This document shows positions 5,691-12,116 of a stretch of 12,116 nt of DNA, one piece after another. This stretch comes from JACQXM01 sp964569425 (GTDB lineage: Bacteria; Planctomycetota; Phycisphaerae; UBA1845). The translations under genes were made by a program, and so were the position numbers. The stretch lies in NCBI GenBank assembly GCA_964569425.1, contig CAZMVD010000125.1, positions 1 to 12,116 on the forward strand, read 5' to 3'. A model generated the notes under the pieces. It saw only the letters and a program-made list of their open reading frames with translations, had not been told where the DNA came from and ran no database searches. Positions within the stretch are counted from its first letter, which is position 1. Each line of letters starts with the position of its first letter.

Positions 5691-5879
5691 CTATTGCGTG
5701 GGGTCGTCAAGTGAATCGGTCATCTGCAAGTCTACAATCCTTCCGTTCTCGGCGACGTAGATCGGGAGGCCTTCCCGTTGGAGTGCTGCGATTTCACGAT
5801 CGACGGCCTCAACCAAGCCCTGACAGATTTCATCCATCTGACGGTCGAGGAGGGCTTCTTCAGTGTTGCTGGGCTGCAT
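5691..5879 (-). CDS. Small partner of the zeta-like toxin, possible antitoxin
   Basis: This 62-aa acidic protein begins MQPSNTEEALLDRQMDE, then has a helical stretch to about residue 36. It continues GLPIYVAENGRIVDLQ (37-52), a beta-hairpin-like end. Small proteins with a GxPIxVxxxGxIV ending often sit beside zeta-like kinases, from memory. ATG 5879 overlaps the last 20 bases of the zeta-like gene in another frame, which points to translational coupling. An upstream TTG is possible, and the ribosome site is weak. Here the small gene is downstream of the kinase. The function is inferred from position and size; no family could be named with certainty. Confidence 0.6.
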   Translation of the reverse strand: MQPSNTEEALLDRQMDEICQGLVEAVDREIAALQREGLPIYVAENGRIVDLQMTDSLDDPTQ

Positions 5880-6459
5880 TTCGTATCCATTCAAAGCGTT
5901 TCTGGTCGTAGATAGTCGGCGCTTCACCTGGCCGGCCACGGGCGACCACCACAAGTCGTCTACCTGAATTATCGCACAGAACCCAGCGGTTTGCCAGCGG
6001 TTGGTAGGGTCCGAAGAAGTTCTTGAGGCCTCGGTAGTAGCGACGTTCGATGTCTTCAACCGGGATGTCGTGTCCGCCGCGTTGGACCCGAACGGCAACT
6101 CGTTTTTTGGCAAGTTCGACGCTCGAAAGCCAGACGTAGGCAAGATGAATGCGGTAACCGGCGCTCCGTGCCTCGACCAGGAACCGCACATTAGACTTGC
6201 CGGCGAGCGTTGTTTCGAATGCAAAGGTCTCACGGCGGTCCCGTAGTTCGTGCATCCGTTTGAGCATAATGCGTCCTGCTTCGATCGACGAGGCGATCGC
6301 GAGCGCCTTGGCGATCTCGTCGGCGTTTAGAAACCGGTTGGTTCGGAAGCGCTTGGGAAGAATGGCAGAGGCGGCCGTGGTCTTGCCAGCACCGTTGGGG
6401 CCGGCGAGGACGAACAATTCCGGTGAGTCTGGCACGAGTAATAAGTAGCATGCTGTCAT
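5860..6459 (-). CDS. Zeta-toxin-like P-loop kinase
   Basis: Zeta toxins phosphorylate UDP-N-acetylglucosamine and so poison peptidoglycan synthesis; related proteins may use other substrates. This 199-aa protein shows strand plus Walker A (LFVLAGPNGAGKTT, 15-28), FLNADEIA with Asp47 in the catalytic-base area (43-50), FAFETTLAG (79-87), RVQRGGHDIP (124-133), RRYYRGLKNFFGPYQPLANRW (139-159) and a closing LCDNSG. This order is typical of the bacterial zeta-like family. ATG 6459 is the most plausible start, since a longer frame to 6534 would run into repeat copy 4. A GTG at 6435 is also possible, and none has a clear ribosome site. The downstream 62-aa gene overlaps its end by 20 bases. Lower GC than the flanking genes suggests acquisition. 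Zeta-like ATPase is certain; toxin activity is inferred. Confidence 0.85.
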   Translation of the reverse strand: MTACYLLLVPDSPELFVLAGPNGAGKTTAASAILPKRFRTNRFLNADEIAKALAIASSIEAGRIMLKRMHELRDRRETFAFETTLAGKSNVRFLVEARSAGYRIHLAYVWLSSVELAKKRVAVRVQRGGHDIPVEDIERRYYRGLKNFFGPYQPLANRWVLCDNSGRRLVVVARGRPGEAPTIYDQKRFEWIRNAAQQH

Positions 6460-6489
6460 CGGACAGTCAAAACCGGCCAAACCCGCCCA

Positions 6490-6541
6490 CAGGGTCGGAT
6501 GGTGCAAACAATGAGTTGCGGTTGCGATGAGCACGACCTAC
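6490..6541. repeat. Double-hairpin intergenic repeat, copy 4 (degenerate)
   Basis: It keeps the linker (ggtgcaaacaatgagttgcgg) and the right end cctac. The left hairpin is gone, leaving cagggtcgg. The right arm reads gttgcgatgagcacgacc, allowing only an imperfect stem. The ends still pair loosely (agggtcg against cgacct). It lies between the zeta-like toxin and the PEP-CTERM gene. Confidence 0.6.
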
Positions 6542-6652
6542 CTGGCTTGCCAAGTCGCCAAGCGAAGTGCCGGCCGATACCCTTCGGGCATAATCTCGGT
6601 TAAACTGACCGTACGGGAACGGGCCATCGGGTAACGAGCAAGGGAGACAATC

Positions 6653-7414
6653 ATGCGTCGCATCTCTATCCGAATACTCATGCTGGGGTTTGTGGTCGAC
6701 GTATCAGCCGGTGTCTCGACCCCCGCGGTGGCCACGATTCTGCTCTTCGACCAGGAGCGCGACGCGGCGGGGCAGACGACCGTTCAGCCGACGTCGAGCG
6801 GCGGGCGGTTACCGGGCGACTACGGCGACAACGTGACTAGCGCGGTCATGGCGGTCCCCGGCGGCTTTTTCACCTATGGTGACGGCGGAGAGGGCTTCAC
6901 ACCGAACGTCAGCCTCGAGATTTACGGAGACGGGGGCCCCAGCGACCCGCGGGTGAGCCTCTGGCAGACTGGCTATGGCGACCTGGTGAACGTGATCTTC
7001 GGCGAAGGACCGGGGATCGCCGGGTCGCCCACGCTCAATGTTCTCTTCACCGCGGCACCGGGATATGCCGTCGACCTGTACGGCTTCGATCTGGCCGGTT
7101 TCGGTCAGGATTACGTCATTGCCGGCGTCTCGGTCTTCGGGGGGGCGACCACGCTGTATTCCGAGACCAATGTGCTGGTCGAGGGCGACCTGTCCGGCGC
7201 GCGGCGCACCACTTTCGCATTCGCGGCGCCGCTCTCAGCGCCCGAGCTGCTCTTGCAGGTGGATCTGTCGAACCTGGCGCCGAACATTCAGGACAACATC
7301 GGGATGGACTCGATCCGCTTTGGCCAGACGCCTCCCGCCGTGCCGGAGCCGGGGGCAGCACTGCTGCTACTCGGAGGGCTCGCGCTCGTGGCACGAAAGC
7401 GGCGAGTGGGTTAG
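6653..7414 (+). CDS. PEP-CTERM exported protein, function unknown
   Basis: This 253-aa protein has an N-terminal signal (basic MRRISIR, hydrophobic ILMLGFVV, likely cleavage after about residue 27). It ends with a PEP-CTERM sorting tail: VPEPG (230-234), a hydrophobic helix and RKRRVG. Such tails are cut and processed by an exosortase during export to the cell surface or matrix. The body is rich in Gly, Asp and beta-type segments (VSLEIYGDGG, YAVDLYGFDLAGFG, LLLQVDLSNLAP), suggesting a beta-sandwich; no enzyme motif is seen. ATG 6653 has AAGGGAGA about seven bases upstream. A 12-bp palindrome, GCGGCATGCCGC (7423-7434), lies just after the stop and may help end transcription, although no T-run follows. 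No exosortase gene is in the window. Confidence 0.85.
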   Translation: MRRISIRILMLGFVVDVSAGVSTPAVATILLFDQERDAAGQTTVQPTSSGGRLPGDYGDNVTSAVMAVPGGFFTYGDGGEGFTPNVSLEIYGDGGPSDPRVSLWQTGYGDLVNVIFGEGPGIAGSPTLNVLFTAAPGYAVDLYGFDLAGFGQDYVIAGVSVFGGATTLYSETNVLVEGDLSGARRTTFAFAAPLSAPELLLQVDLSNLAPNIQDNIGMDSIRFGQTPPAVPEPGAALLLLGGLALVARKRRVG

Positions 7415-7422
7415 TGCACGCC

Positions 7423-7434
7423 GCGGCATGCCGC
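7423..7434. other. 12-bp perfect palindrome after the PEP-CTERM gene
   Basis: GCGGCATGCCGC begins nine bases after the stop codon. It could be part of a terminator or a protein site. The absence of a T-run makes intrinsic termination doubtful. Confidence 0.3.
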
Positions 7435-7568
7435 CCCACACGCGGGTGAAGCTGACAGCCGTGGGCGTCATCTGGTTGACGTGATTAGGACGTGTGCCTG
7501 GATCGATCGATCTTGGTGGCGTAGTCGAAATTTCTCAAACCTATCGGTGGACAACGGCGCGTGGCGCT

Positions 7569-8405
7569 ATGGACGAACCCGCCTTCGAAACCGTAGAGCA
7601 TGATGTTCCGTGCCGGCGGTGCGGGTACAACGTTCGCGGTCTGGCGGGGGACGGGCACTGTCCTGAGTGCCACGCGCCAGTCAGCATCTCATTGTTGGGT
7701 GAACTATGGGCGGTGATTGACCCGCATTGGCTGAATGCGGTCGCGAAGGGATGCGCGCGATTGAAGCAATCGGCAACCGTTCTTGTATGGCTTGGGATCA
7801 TTGCCTCTGTGGTGGAGAGGATATCGAAGAGTCCGTGGCTGGTCGCGGTCTTCGCGGTGCCGGTGGTGTATTTCATTGGGGCAACCTGTCATGCGGCCTG
7901 GATGATTGCGACACCACATGGCGCCATATTCCCGGATGAACCGTTCCATTCTTCGCGCCGTATTTCACGGCTCTGTGTCGTTCTTCTTCCACTCAGCTTG
8001 GTCCTGACCATTGCAACTTTGGTGGCTGATAACGGTTCCCTGGCAATGAAGCTGGCGCTCGTTGGTTCGCCCTTGGGTGTCATCGGCGCCATCGGGCATT
8101 GGCATTGGACGCGACACATGCAACGGATTGCCGAGGTCATCGATAATCCGTTCGTCATTCAACGTGCCAAGCTCTACCGCCATTGGTTTCTGATCGGGTG
8201 GGTTCCGTTCTGGATCGGGGCTGTCGGCACCGCGATGCTCGGCCCCACCGAACCAATGTGTTTGCTGATTCCCGGCGGATTGGCCGTGCTGGCGTTCGGC
8301 GTGCTGGGCGCGGCGTTGCCCGATTACTTCTCCAGGCAACTTGAAGAATATCGCCAGGCCAGTGAAGCCAACTGGGTGCGCGCGGAGGAATTGAGTCGAT
8401 CTTAA
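7569..8405 (+). CDS. Zinc-ribbon multi-pass membrane protein, function unknown
   Basis: The 278-aa product starts with a zinc ribbon, CRRCGYNVRGL (15-25) and CPECHAPV (31-38). The four cysteines at 15, 18, 31 and 34 fit one zinc site. The CxxCGYNxRGL form is frequent in planctomycete membrane proteins. About six hydrophobic segments follow (near 70-84, 89-113, 134-153, 160-176, 205-223 and 229-252), then a charged tail, RQLEEYRQASEANWVRAEEL. ATG 7569 is preferred because the ribbon follows within 15 residues; an in-frame GTG at 7494 would add 25 residues of unlike composition. It is 154 bases after the PEP-CTERM gene on the same strand. Sampled lines of its sequence have lower GC than its right neighbours. 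No enzymatic role can be assigned. Confidence 0.75.
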   Translation: MDEPAFETVEHDVPCRRCGYNVRGLAGDGHCPECHAPVSISLLGELWAVIDPHWLNAVAKGCARLKQSATVLVWLGIIASVVERISKSPWLVAVFAVPVVYFIGATCHAAWMIATPHGAIFPDEPFHSSRRISRLCVVLLPLSLVLTIATLVADNGSLAMKLALVGSPLGVIGAIGHWHWTRHMQRIAEVIDNPFVIQRAKLYRHWFLIGWVPFWIGAVGTAMLGPTEPMCLLIPGGLAVLAFGVLGAALPDYFSRQLEEYRQASEANWVRAEELSRS

Positions 8406-8490
8406 GGGTGCGCGCGTGGCATCGCCGATCGACCTCCTGGTTCTGCATCGCGCCGGGGAAGCACGTTCCGAAGCGCGCGGCAAACTCAAA

Positions 8491-10170
8491 TCAGCAACCC
8501 GATTCTGACTGTTCTCGTGGCGCGAGGTGCGCGAGGGCGAAGATCGCTGCGGCGGCGGCGTAGGCAATGGCGATGGGCCAGGCGCGATAAACGACGGCTG
8601 CGCCGGCCGACGTCTGCCAGAGGAAAAGTTCGCGGATGACGTTGCCCTCTACGCGGTAGGCGTGCAGCAGGCCCAGCGCGGTCAACAGCGCGGCCGCGGT
8701 GCACCAAGCGGCGGCGGAGAGGTATTTTCGTTCGATCAGCGCCACGCCGACCGCGGTGAGGATCAACGTGACCACCAGCCAGCCGGAGTTGGCGCCGGCG
8801 AGGGTGACCATGCCGGGCAGCGACGGCACCATGACCTCGTTCGCGGGGCGCTGGAGCATGTCGGCGAGCGTTTGGGTCGCGCCGGCGTCGGCGAGGAACA
8901 GCGGCAGGTACATGACCAGCAGAGCGGCCATGGCGGGGAAGAAGGCCATCGCCACCGCGGGGGCGTGTCGCCGCGGCGTCGCCTGAAACGCCTGGGCAGC
9001 GATGATGAGTCCGATGTAGAGGACGATGGCGGCGCCGGCTTCAATGGGGATGAGGGCGCGAAGCAGCGGCCCTAAGCCGAGAAGGAAACACGCGGTGAAG
9101 AACACGCCATTGAGAATGGAGTAGCTGGAGCGCGCGCCGAGCGCTTTCCAACCGGGGTGGCCGATGTAAATGGTGGTTGGGAAGCAGGAGCCGAAAAAGG
9201 CGGCGGCGATGCTGCCGATGCCGTTGACCGCCAGAGATGGGGCGGTGGGAAAACGATCGCCGCCCGCCTCGGCCGATTCAATGTTCTGCAACGATCCCAG
9301 CACGCTGAGGAGTCCCATGGGAATGGACACGGTGAGAAACCGGAGCATCAACTCAGGATCGGTGAGCACGGACGCGAGTTCCGCGCCGCAGAAATAGGGG
9401 AGCACCCAGCCGACGTGGCGTGTCGCCTCGCGGACGGCGTCAAGCGACATTCCGGCGTCAAGGGCGGTGGTGGCCGGAGAAGTGGAGAGTCCCCACGCGG
9501 CGACGGTGCCGACGGCCATGGCCAGCAGTCCACCGGGCAAGCGGAAGGGAAACCGGAAGCGCGCGAAATAAGCGAGCAGAAGGATGGCCAGAGGGAGCAG
9601 GCCGATTGCGGGGCGGGTGTAGATACGAAAGGCGAAATCGCCGGCGATGAAGGCGACGCCCACGGCGGCGAGCACGCCGAGCAGGGCGGCGCGCGGCGTG
9701 ACGCGGCGCAGCCGCTCGGCCACGAAGGCGCCGGCGAGTTCGATGAGTCCGCTGACCAGACAGGCGAACAAACCGGCCTTCCAGGCGAGCGTGCCGGCCT
9801 GCTGATCGCCGAGTTCGCCGCGGTAGGTGTGGTAGACGGGGGCCATGATGAACAGGGCGAAGGCGATGACGGAAGGGGTGTTGACGCCGTAGGGTAGTGC
9901 CGTGCAGGTGGCATTGCCGTCGCGGTGTGCGACCTGGCGCGCCTGCCAACCATAGTACAGGTTGCCGACCAGCAGGCTGACGGCCACGCCGGGGAGAATC
10001 CGGGCGTAGATCAGTTCGGGCGGGAGTCCGGCGACCGTGCTGCACAGGTCTACTATCAGGAGCACCTGGACGAGGTTGTCGACCATGAGGCCGAAGAAGC
10101 CGTCGAGGTCGCCGCGTGTCCACCGCGGGTACGCCGGTGTTCTTATTGGGGTCAGGGTGCTGGCACTCAT
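8491..10170 (-). CDS. NCS2/AzgA-type membrane permease
   Basis: This 559-aa multi-pass inner-membrane transporter has about 12-14 hydrophobic segments. Family landmarks are ALPYGVNTPSVIAFALF (91-107), resembling the NCS2/AzgA PYG(I/V)NTP block. Also present are SLQNIESAEAGGD (293-305), with a Glu in the helix that binds nucleobase in NCS2 carriers, and GSCFPTTIYIGHPGWKALGA (327-346). The family moves uracil, xanthine, adenine or guanine with protons; the substrate here is unknown. ATG 10170 was chosen because the N terminus (PRWTRGDLDGFFGLMVDN) then matches family starts. A GTG at 10206 lies in Arg-rich sequence. GGGAG lies about 12 bases upstream. It follows the peptidase gene by 75 bases on the same strand, so the two may be co-transcribed. 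It converges with the zinc-ribbon gene, with 85 bases between them. Confidence 0.85.
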   Translation of the reverse strand: MSASTLTPIRTPAYPRWTRGDLDGFFGLMVDNLVQVLLIVDLCSTVAGLPPELIYARILPGVAVSLLVGNLYYGWQARQVAHRDGNATCTALPYGVNTPSVIAFALFIMAPVYHTYRGELGDQQAGTLAWKAGLFACLVSGLIELAGAFVAERLRRVTPRAALLGVLAAVGVAFIAGDFAFRIYTRPAIGLLPLAILLLAYFARFRFPFRLPGGLLAMAVGTVAAWGLSTSPATTALDAGMSLDAVREATRHVGWVLPYFCGAELASVLTDPELMLRFLTVSIPMGLLSVLGSLQNIESAEAGGDRFPTAPSLAVNGIGSIAAAFFGSCFPTTIYIGHPGWKALGARSSYSILNGVFFTACFLLGLGPLLRALIPIEAGAAIVLYIGLIIAAQAFQATPRRHAPAVAMAFFPAMAALLVMYLPLFLADAGATQTLADMLQRPANEVMVPSLPGMVTLAGANSGWLVVTLILTAVGVALIERKYLSAAAWCTAAALLTALGLLHAYRVEGNVIRELFLWQTSAGAAVVYRAWPIAIAYAAAAAIFALAHLAPREQSESGC

Positions 10171-10245
10171 TTGGCAGCGAGACTCCCGCCGGCGCCGTTC
10201 GGGCACGCTGCGAGATTCATCGCCTTTCTCTCAGTACCGCGCGAC

Positions 10246-11922
10246 CTAATCGACATAAAAGCCGGCGAAATACCTGGCGGTGAGCGGTTCGCCGGTGGCC
10301 TGGGCGATGAGCTTGTTCCAGGGGAGCAGGTTGCCGTGCTTGAAGATGGCGTCGGTCAGGTACGCGCCGGCCGCGGGGCTACCGACGAAGGCGGTTTTCC
10401 GGGGATCGTCCACTTTCACGGTGTGGCTCGCCATGTGGTGGTGTAGTTGCGAGGCCATCAGTTCGCCGAGCATGTAGTTGTGATAATACACCGGGGCGAC
10501 GACCACGTGGATCTTGGCGCCGTAGTCCGGTCGTGACGTTTCGTCCGGAGGGTTGAGAAGCTGGTACCGCTTCTTCAGGTTCCACCACAAGGCGCCCAGG
10601 TCCTGGTCAGGGTTACCATACATAGCCTGTTCGAAGCGGAGCATGACCTGTGTCCAGCGGCTGAAGATGAGCTTTTCGGCGCGCAGGCTGCGGCGCGCGG
10701 CGGCGATGTAGGCGGGCGCGTCTTCGGCGGGCAGTTCCACCACGTGGGTCAGGAATTCCTCGTTCTTGGCCAGCGCCCCGAAGAGCATGGCGATGGCTTC
10801 GGTGGTGAGGATGTGCGCCGGTTCGTGGAGCACGAAGGGCACATTCGGGTGGATCAGCTTGTCGTACACGCCGTGGCCGAGTTCGTGCAGGACGGTGTCG
10901 AGCCAGCGCATGTTGGGTTTGACGTTGCACAGGACGCGGACGTCGTCGGCGCGGTTGATGTTGGTGCAGAAGGCGTGGGGGCTCTTGCCCTCTTTTTCGT
11001 ACAGGTCACTGCGGGCGAGAATGTCCTCGACGGGCATGCCGATGCCCTTGTAGTAAGCGGCGGCGAGCCTTACGGGATCTTTGCTCTTGACGAGTTCGTC
11101 GAGGTTGACGGTCTCCAGGTTGGGTGCTTCCTGGAAGAACAGATCGCCGGTGTGCCAGGGGCGAAGCTGATCGACCGGAATACCGAAGCGCCGGGCCATG
11201 TGCGCGTCGATGTCGCGCTTCAGCGCGGCGAATGGGGCGCGCGACATCTCGTCCAGTTCGTCGAAGATCTTGAACAATTCCTGTTCGTCGAGTTCCTGGA
11301 TTTCCATTTGCAGCGCGAAGTAGTCGCGGAAACCCAGTTTGCGGGCGACCTCGTTGCGGAGTTTGACCAATTCGCGGAGTTTGGCGTCGACCTTGGCGCC
11401 GACGGCCATGTAGCCTTTCCAGGCCTTTTCGGCGAGGGCGGAATCGGGTGAGTCGGCGAGAATGTCGCGGACTTCGTTCTCGGTGAGGGGTTTTCCGTCG
11501 ACCAGGCTGCGGTGGGTGTTGAAGATCTGTTCGACGTCGGCGGCGAGTTCGACGATGCGCTTGCTCAGTTCGGGGTCGGCCTGGTAGGGGAGGAAACTGC
11601 GGTACATGACGTCCAGCTTGCGGCGCAGCAGCGCATCGCTGACCTTGCCGCCGTCGCGCAGGGCTTTGAGGCGCGCGAACACTTCGCGGTCGCTGTGCAG
11701 CTCGACCAGGGCGTTTTCGGCGTCTTTTCGTTTCTGGAAATCCGCATCCCTGCCCGAGACGCTGGCCTGCCACCACGCCTGGTTGGACGCGATGAGCAGC
11801 GGCCGGTAGCGGGTCACGTAGGCATCGTGCAGTTTGGTCGACTCCATGTGAGCATTCTCCGCGGGTACCGCAATTGCGGCGAGGCAACCGAACACGACAG
11901 TCGACCGTATCGCTGAGATCAT
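10246..11922 (-). CDS. Exported gluzincin metallopeptidase, ACE-like (M2/M3)
   Basis: This 558-aa zinc peptidase has the HExxH motif HELGH at 346-350 and the third ligand Glu375 in ILTTEAIAML, 25 residues after the second His. ACE uses 24, so this is the M2/M3 gluzincin pattern. Further landmarks are NINRADDVRVLCNVKPNMRW before the site, and KIHVVVAPVYYHNYMLGELM (470-489). The latter resembles the ACE substrate-binding His/Tyr segment. It ends TARYFAGFYVD. Residues 1-25 look like a signal peptide (MISAIRSTVVFGCLAAIAVP...), suggesting export. ATG 11922 has AAAGGA eight bases upstream. Peptidases of this group remove dipeptides or cut oligopeptides; the substrate here is unknown. M3 oligopeptidase is the alternative label. 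The permease gene follows closely, possibly as an operon. Confidence 0.88.
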   Translation of the reverse strand: MISAIRSTVVFGCLAAIAVPAENAHMESTKLHDAYVTRYRPLLIASNQAWWQASVSGRDADFQKRKDAENALVELHSDREVFARLKALRDGGKVSDALLRRKLDVMYRSFLPYQADPELSKRIVELAADVEQIFNTHRSLVDGKPLTENEVRDILADSPDSALAEKAWKGYMAVGAKVDAKLRELVKLRNEVARKLGFRDYFALQMEIQELDEQELFKIFDELDEMSRAPFAALKRDIDAHMARRFGIPVDQLRPWHTGDLFFQEAPNLETVNLDELVKSKDPVRLAAAYYKGIGMPVEDILARSDLYEKEGKSPHAFCTNINRADDVRVLCNVKPNMRWLDTVLHELGHGVYDKLIHPNVPFVLHEPAHILTTEAIAMLFGALAKNEEFLTHVVELPAEDAPAYIAAARRSLRAEKLIFSRWTQVMLRFEQAMYGNPDQDLGALWWNLKKRYQLLNPPDETSRPDYGAKIHVVVAPVYYHNYMLGELMASQLHHHMASHTVKVDDPRKTAFVGSPAAGAYLTDAIFKHGNLLPWNKLIAQATGEPLTARYFAGFYVD

Positions 11923-12116
11923 GGCATGGGTTCCTTTGCTTGCCGTCGAGGAAACAACAGGAAACGCGATGCCGGGAAGCGTAATGGCTGGGGGAAGCCG
12001 TGTCCATCAGGGAGATGGGATCGTCGCATACCGTGACATCAGGTATGCATCCTTCCCATGCCGAGCGGGGCCCGTCCGGATACGGTCAGGATGTGGGTAC
12101 GTTGCCCCGCTACATG
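11923..12116. other. Upstream region of the peptidase gene
   Basis: It is 194 bases to the window edge, holding the AAAGGA ribosome site and presumably the promoter for the peptidase-permease unit. I could not pick a convincing -10/-35 pair. No gene is seen. Confidence 0.4.

Noticed and set aside
6547..6594. Promoter for the PEP-CTERM gene (TTGCCA with CATAAT)
   Set aside because: The two boxes are 36 bases apart, far too long for one promoter, and no better partner was found for either.
9157..9897. 246-codon Gly/Glu-rich open frame on plus across the permease
   Set aside because: It is antisense to a clear membrane carrier; its composition is the complement of Ala/Leu-rich helices.
11006..12007. 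333-codon Arg-rich open frame on minus over the peptidase
   Set aside because: It overlaps the M2/M3 peptidase in another frame; the peptidase has the motifs and the ribosome site.

Overview
This looks like a chromosomal stretch from a high-GC member of the Planctomycetota or a close relative. The evidence is: a trigger factor with a long acidic N-terminal extension next to clpP; a PEP-CTERM protein; a membrane protein with an N-terminal CxxCGYNxRGL zinc ribbon, a style I associate with planctomycetes; an E. coli FbaB-type class I aldolase; and intergenic GC-rich hairpins resembling those of planctomycete genomes. The phylum is inferred from gene style, because the window has no rRNA.

Layout. 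(1) Positions 1-2310, minus strand: trigger factor (tig) followed by clpP, which runs off the left edge. This is the usual chaperone-protease cluster, here with a gap of about 300 bp between the genes. (2) 2548-2958, minus: a small four-helix membrane protein of unknown function. (3) 2959-3632: a gene-free region full of small structured repeats: a C-rich/G-rich hairpin, a 19-bp palindrome, two identical-core GACCCC-TGC-GGGGTC hairpins, a GGGGGTT/AACCCCC hairpin and a five-unit 23-bp tandem array. (4) 3633-4685, plus: class I fructose-bisphosphate aldolase (fbaB). (5) 4819-6541: a defence/stress-type islet with two toxin-antitoxin-like pairs. One is a PIN-domain (VapC-like) toxin with a 62-aa partner on plus. 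The other is a zeta-toxin-like P-loop kinase with an overlapping 62-aa partner on minus. Three copies of a roughly 60-bp double-hairpin repeat punctuate the islet, and a fourth, best-preserved copy lies at 2490-2551. (6) 6653-8405, plus: a PEP-CTERM exported protein and a zinc-ribbon multi-pass membrane protein. (7) 8491-11922, minus: an ACE-like/M3-like zinc peptidase followed by an NCS2-type permease, probably co-transcribed.

How it fits together. The left end is protein quality control and central carbon metabolism. The right end is a secreted or periplasmic peptidase plus a nucleobase-type permease, suggestive of nutrient scavenging. The middle is an accessory islet of lower apparent GC. 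The most unusual point is the repeat family. Two of its four copies supply the stop codon of the neighbouring gene, and copies sit at the ends of the toxin modules. A heptamer GAATGGC mini-array lies beside two copies. I see no CRISPR array, rRNA, tRNA or transposase.
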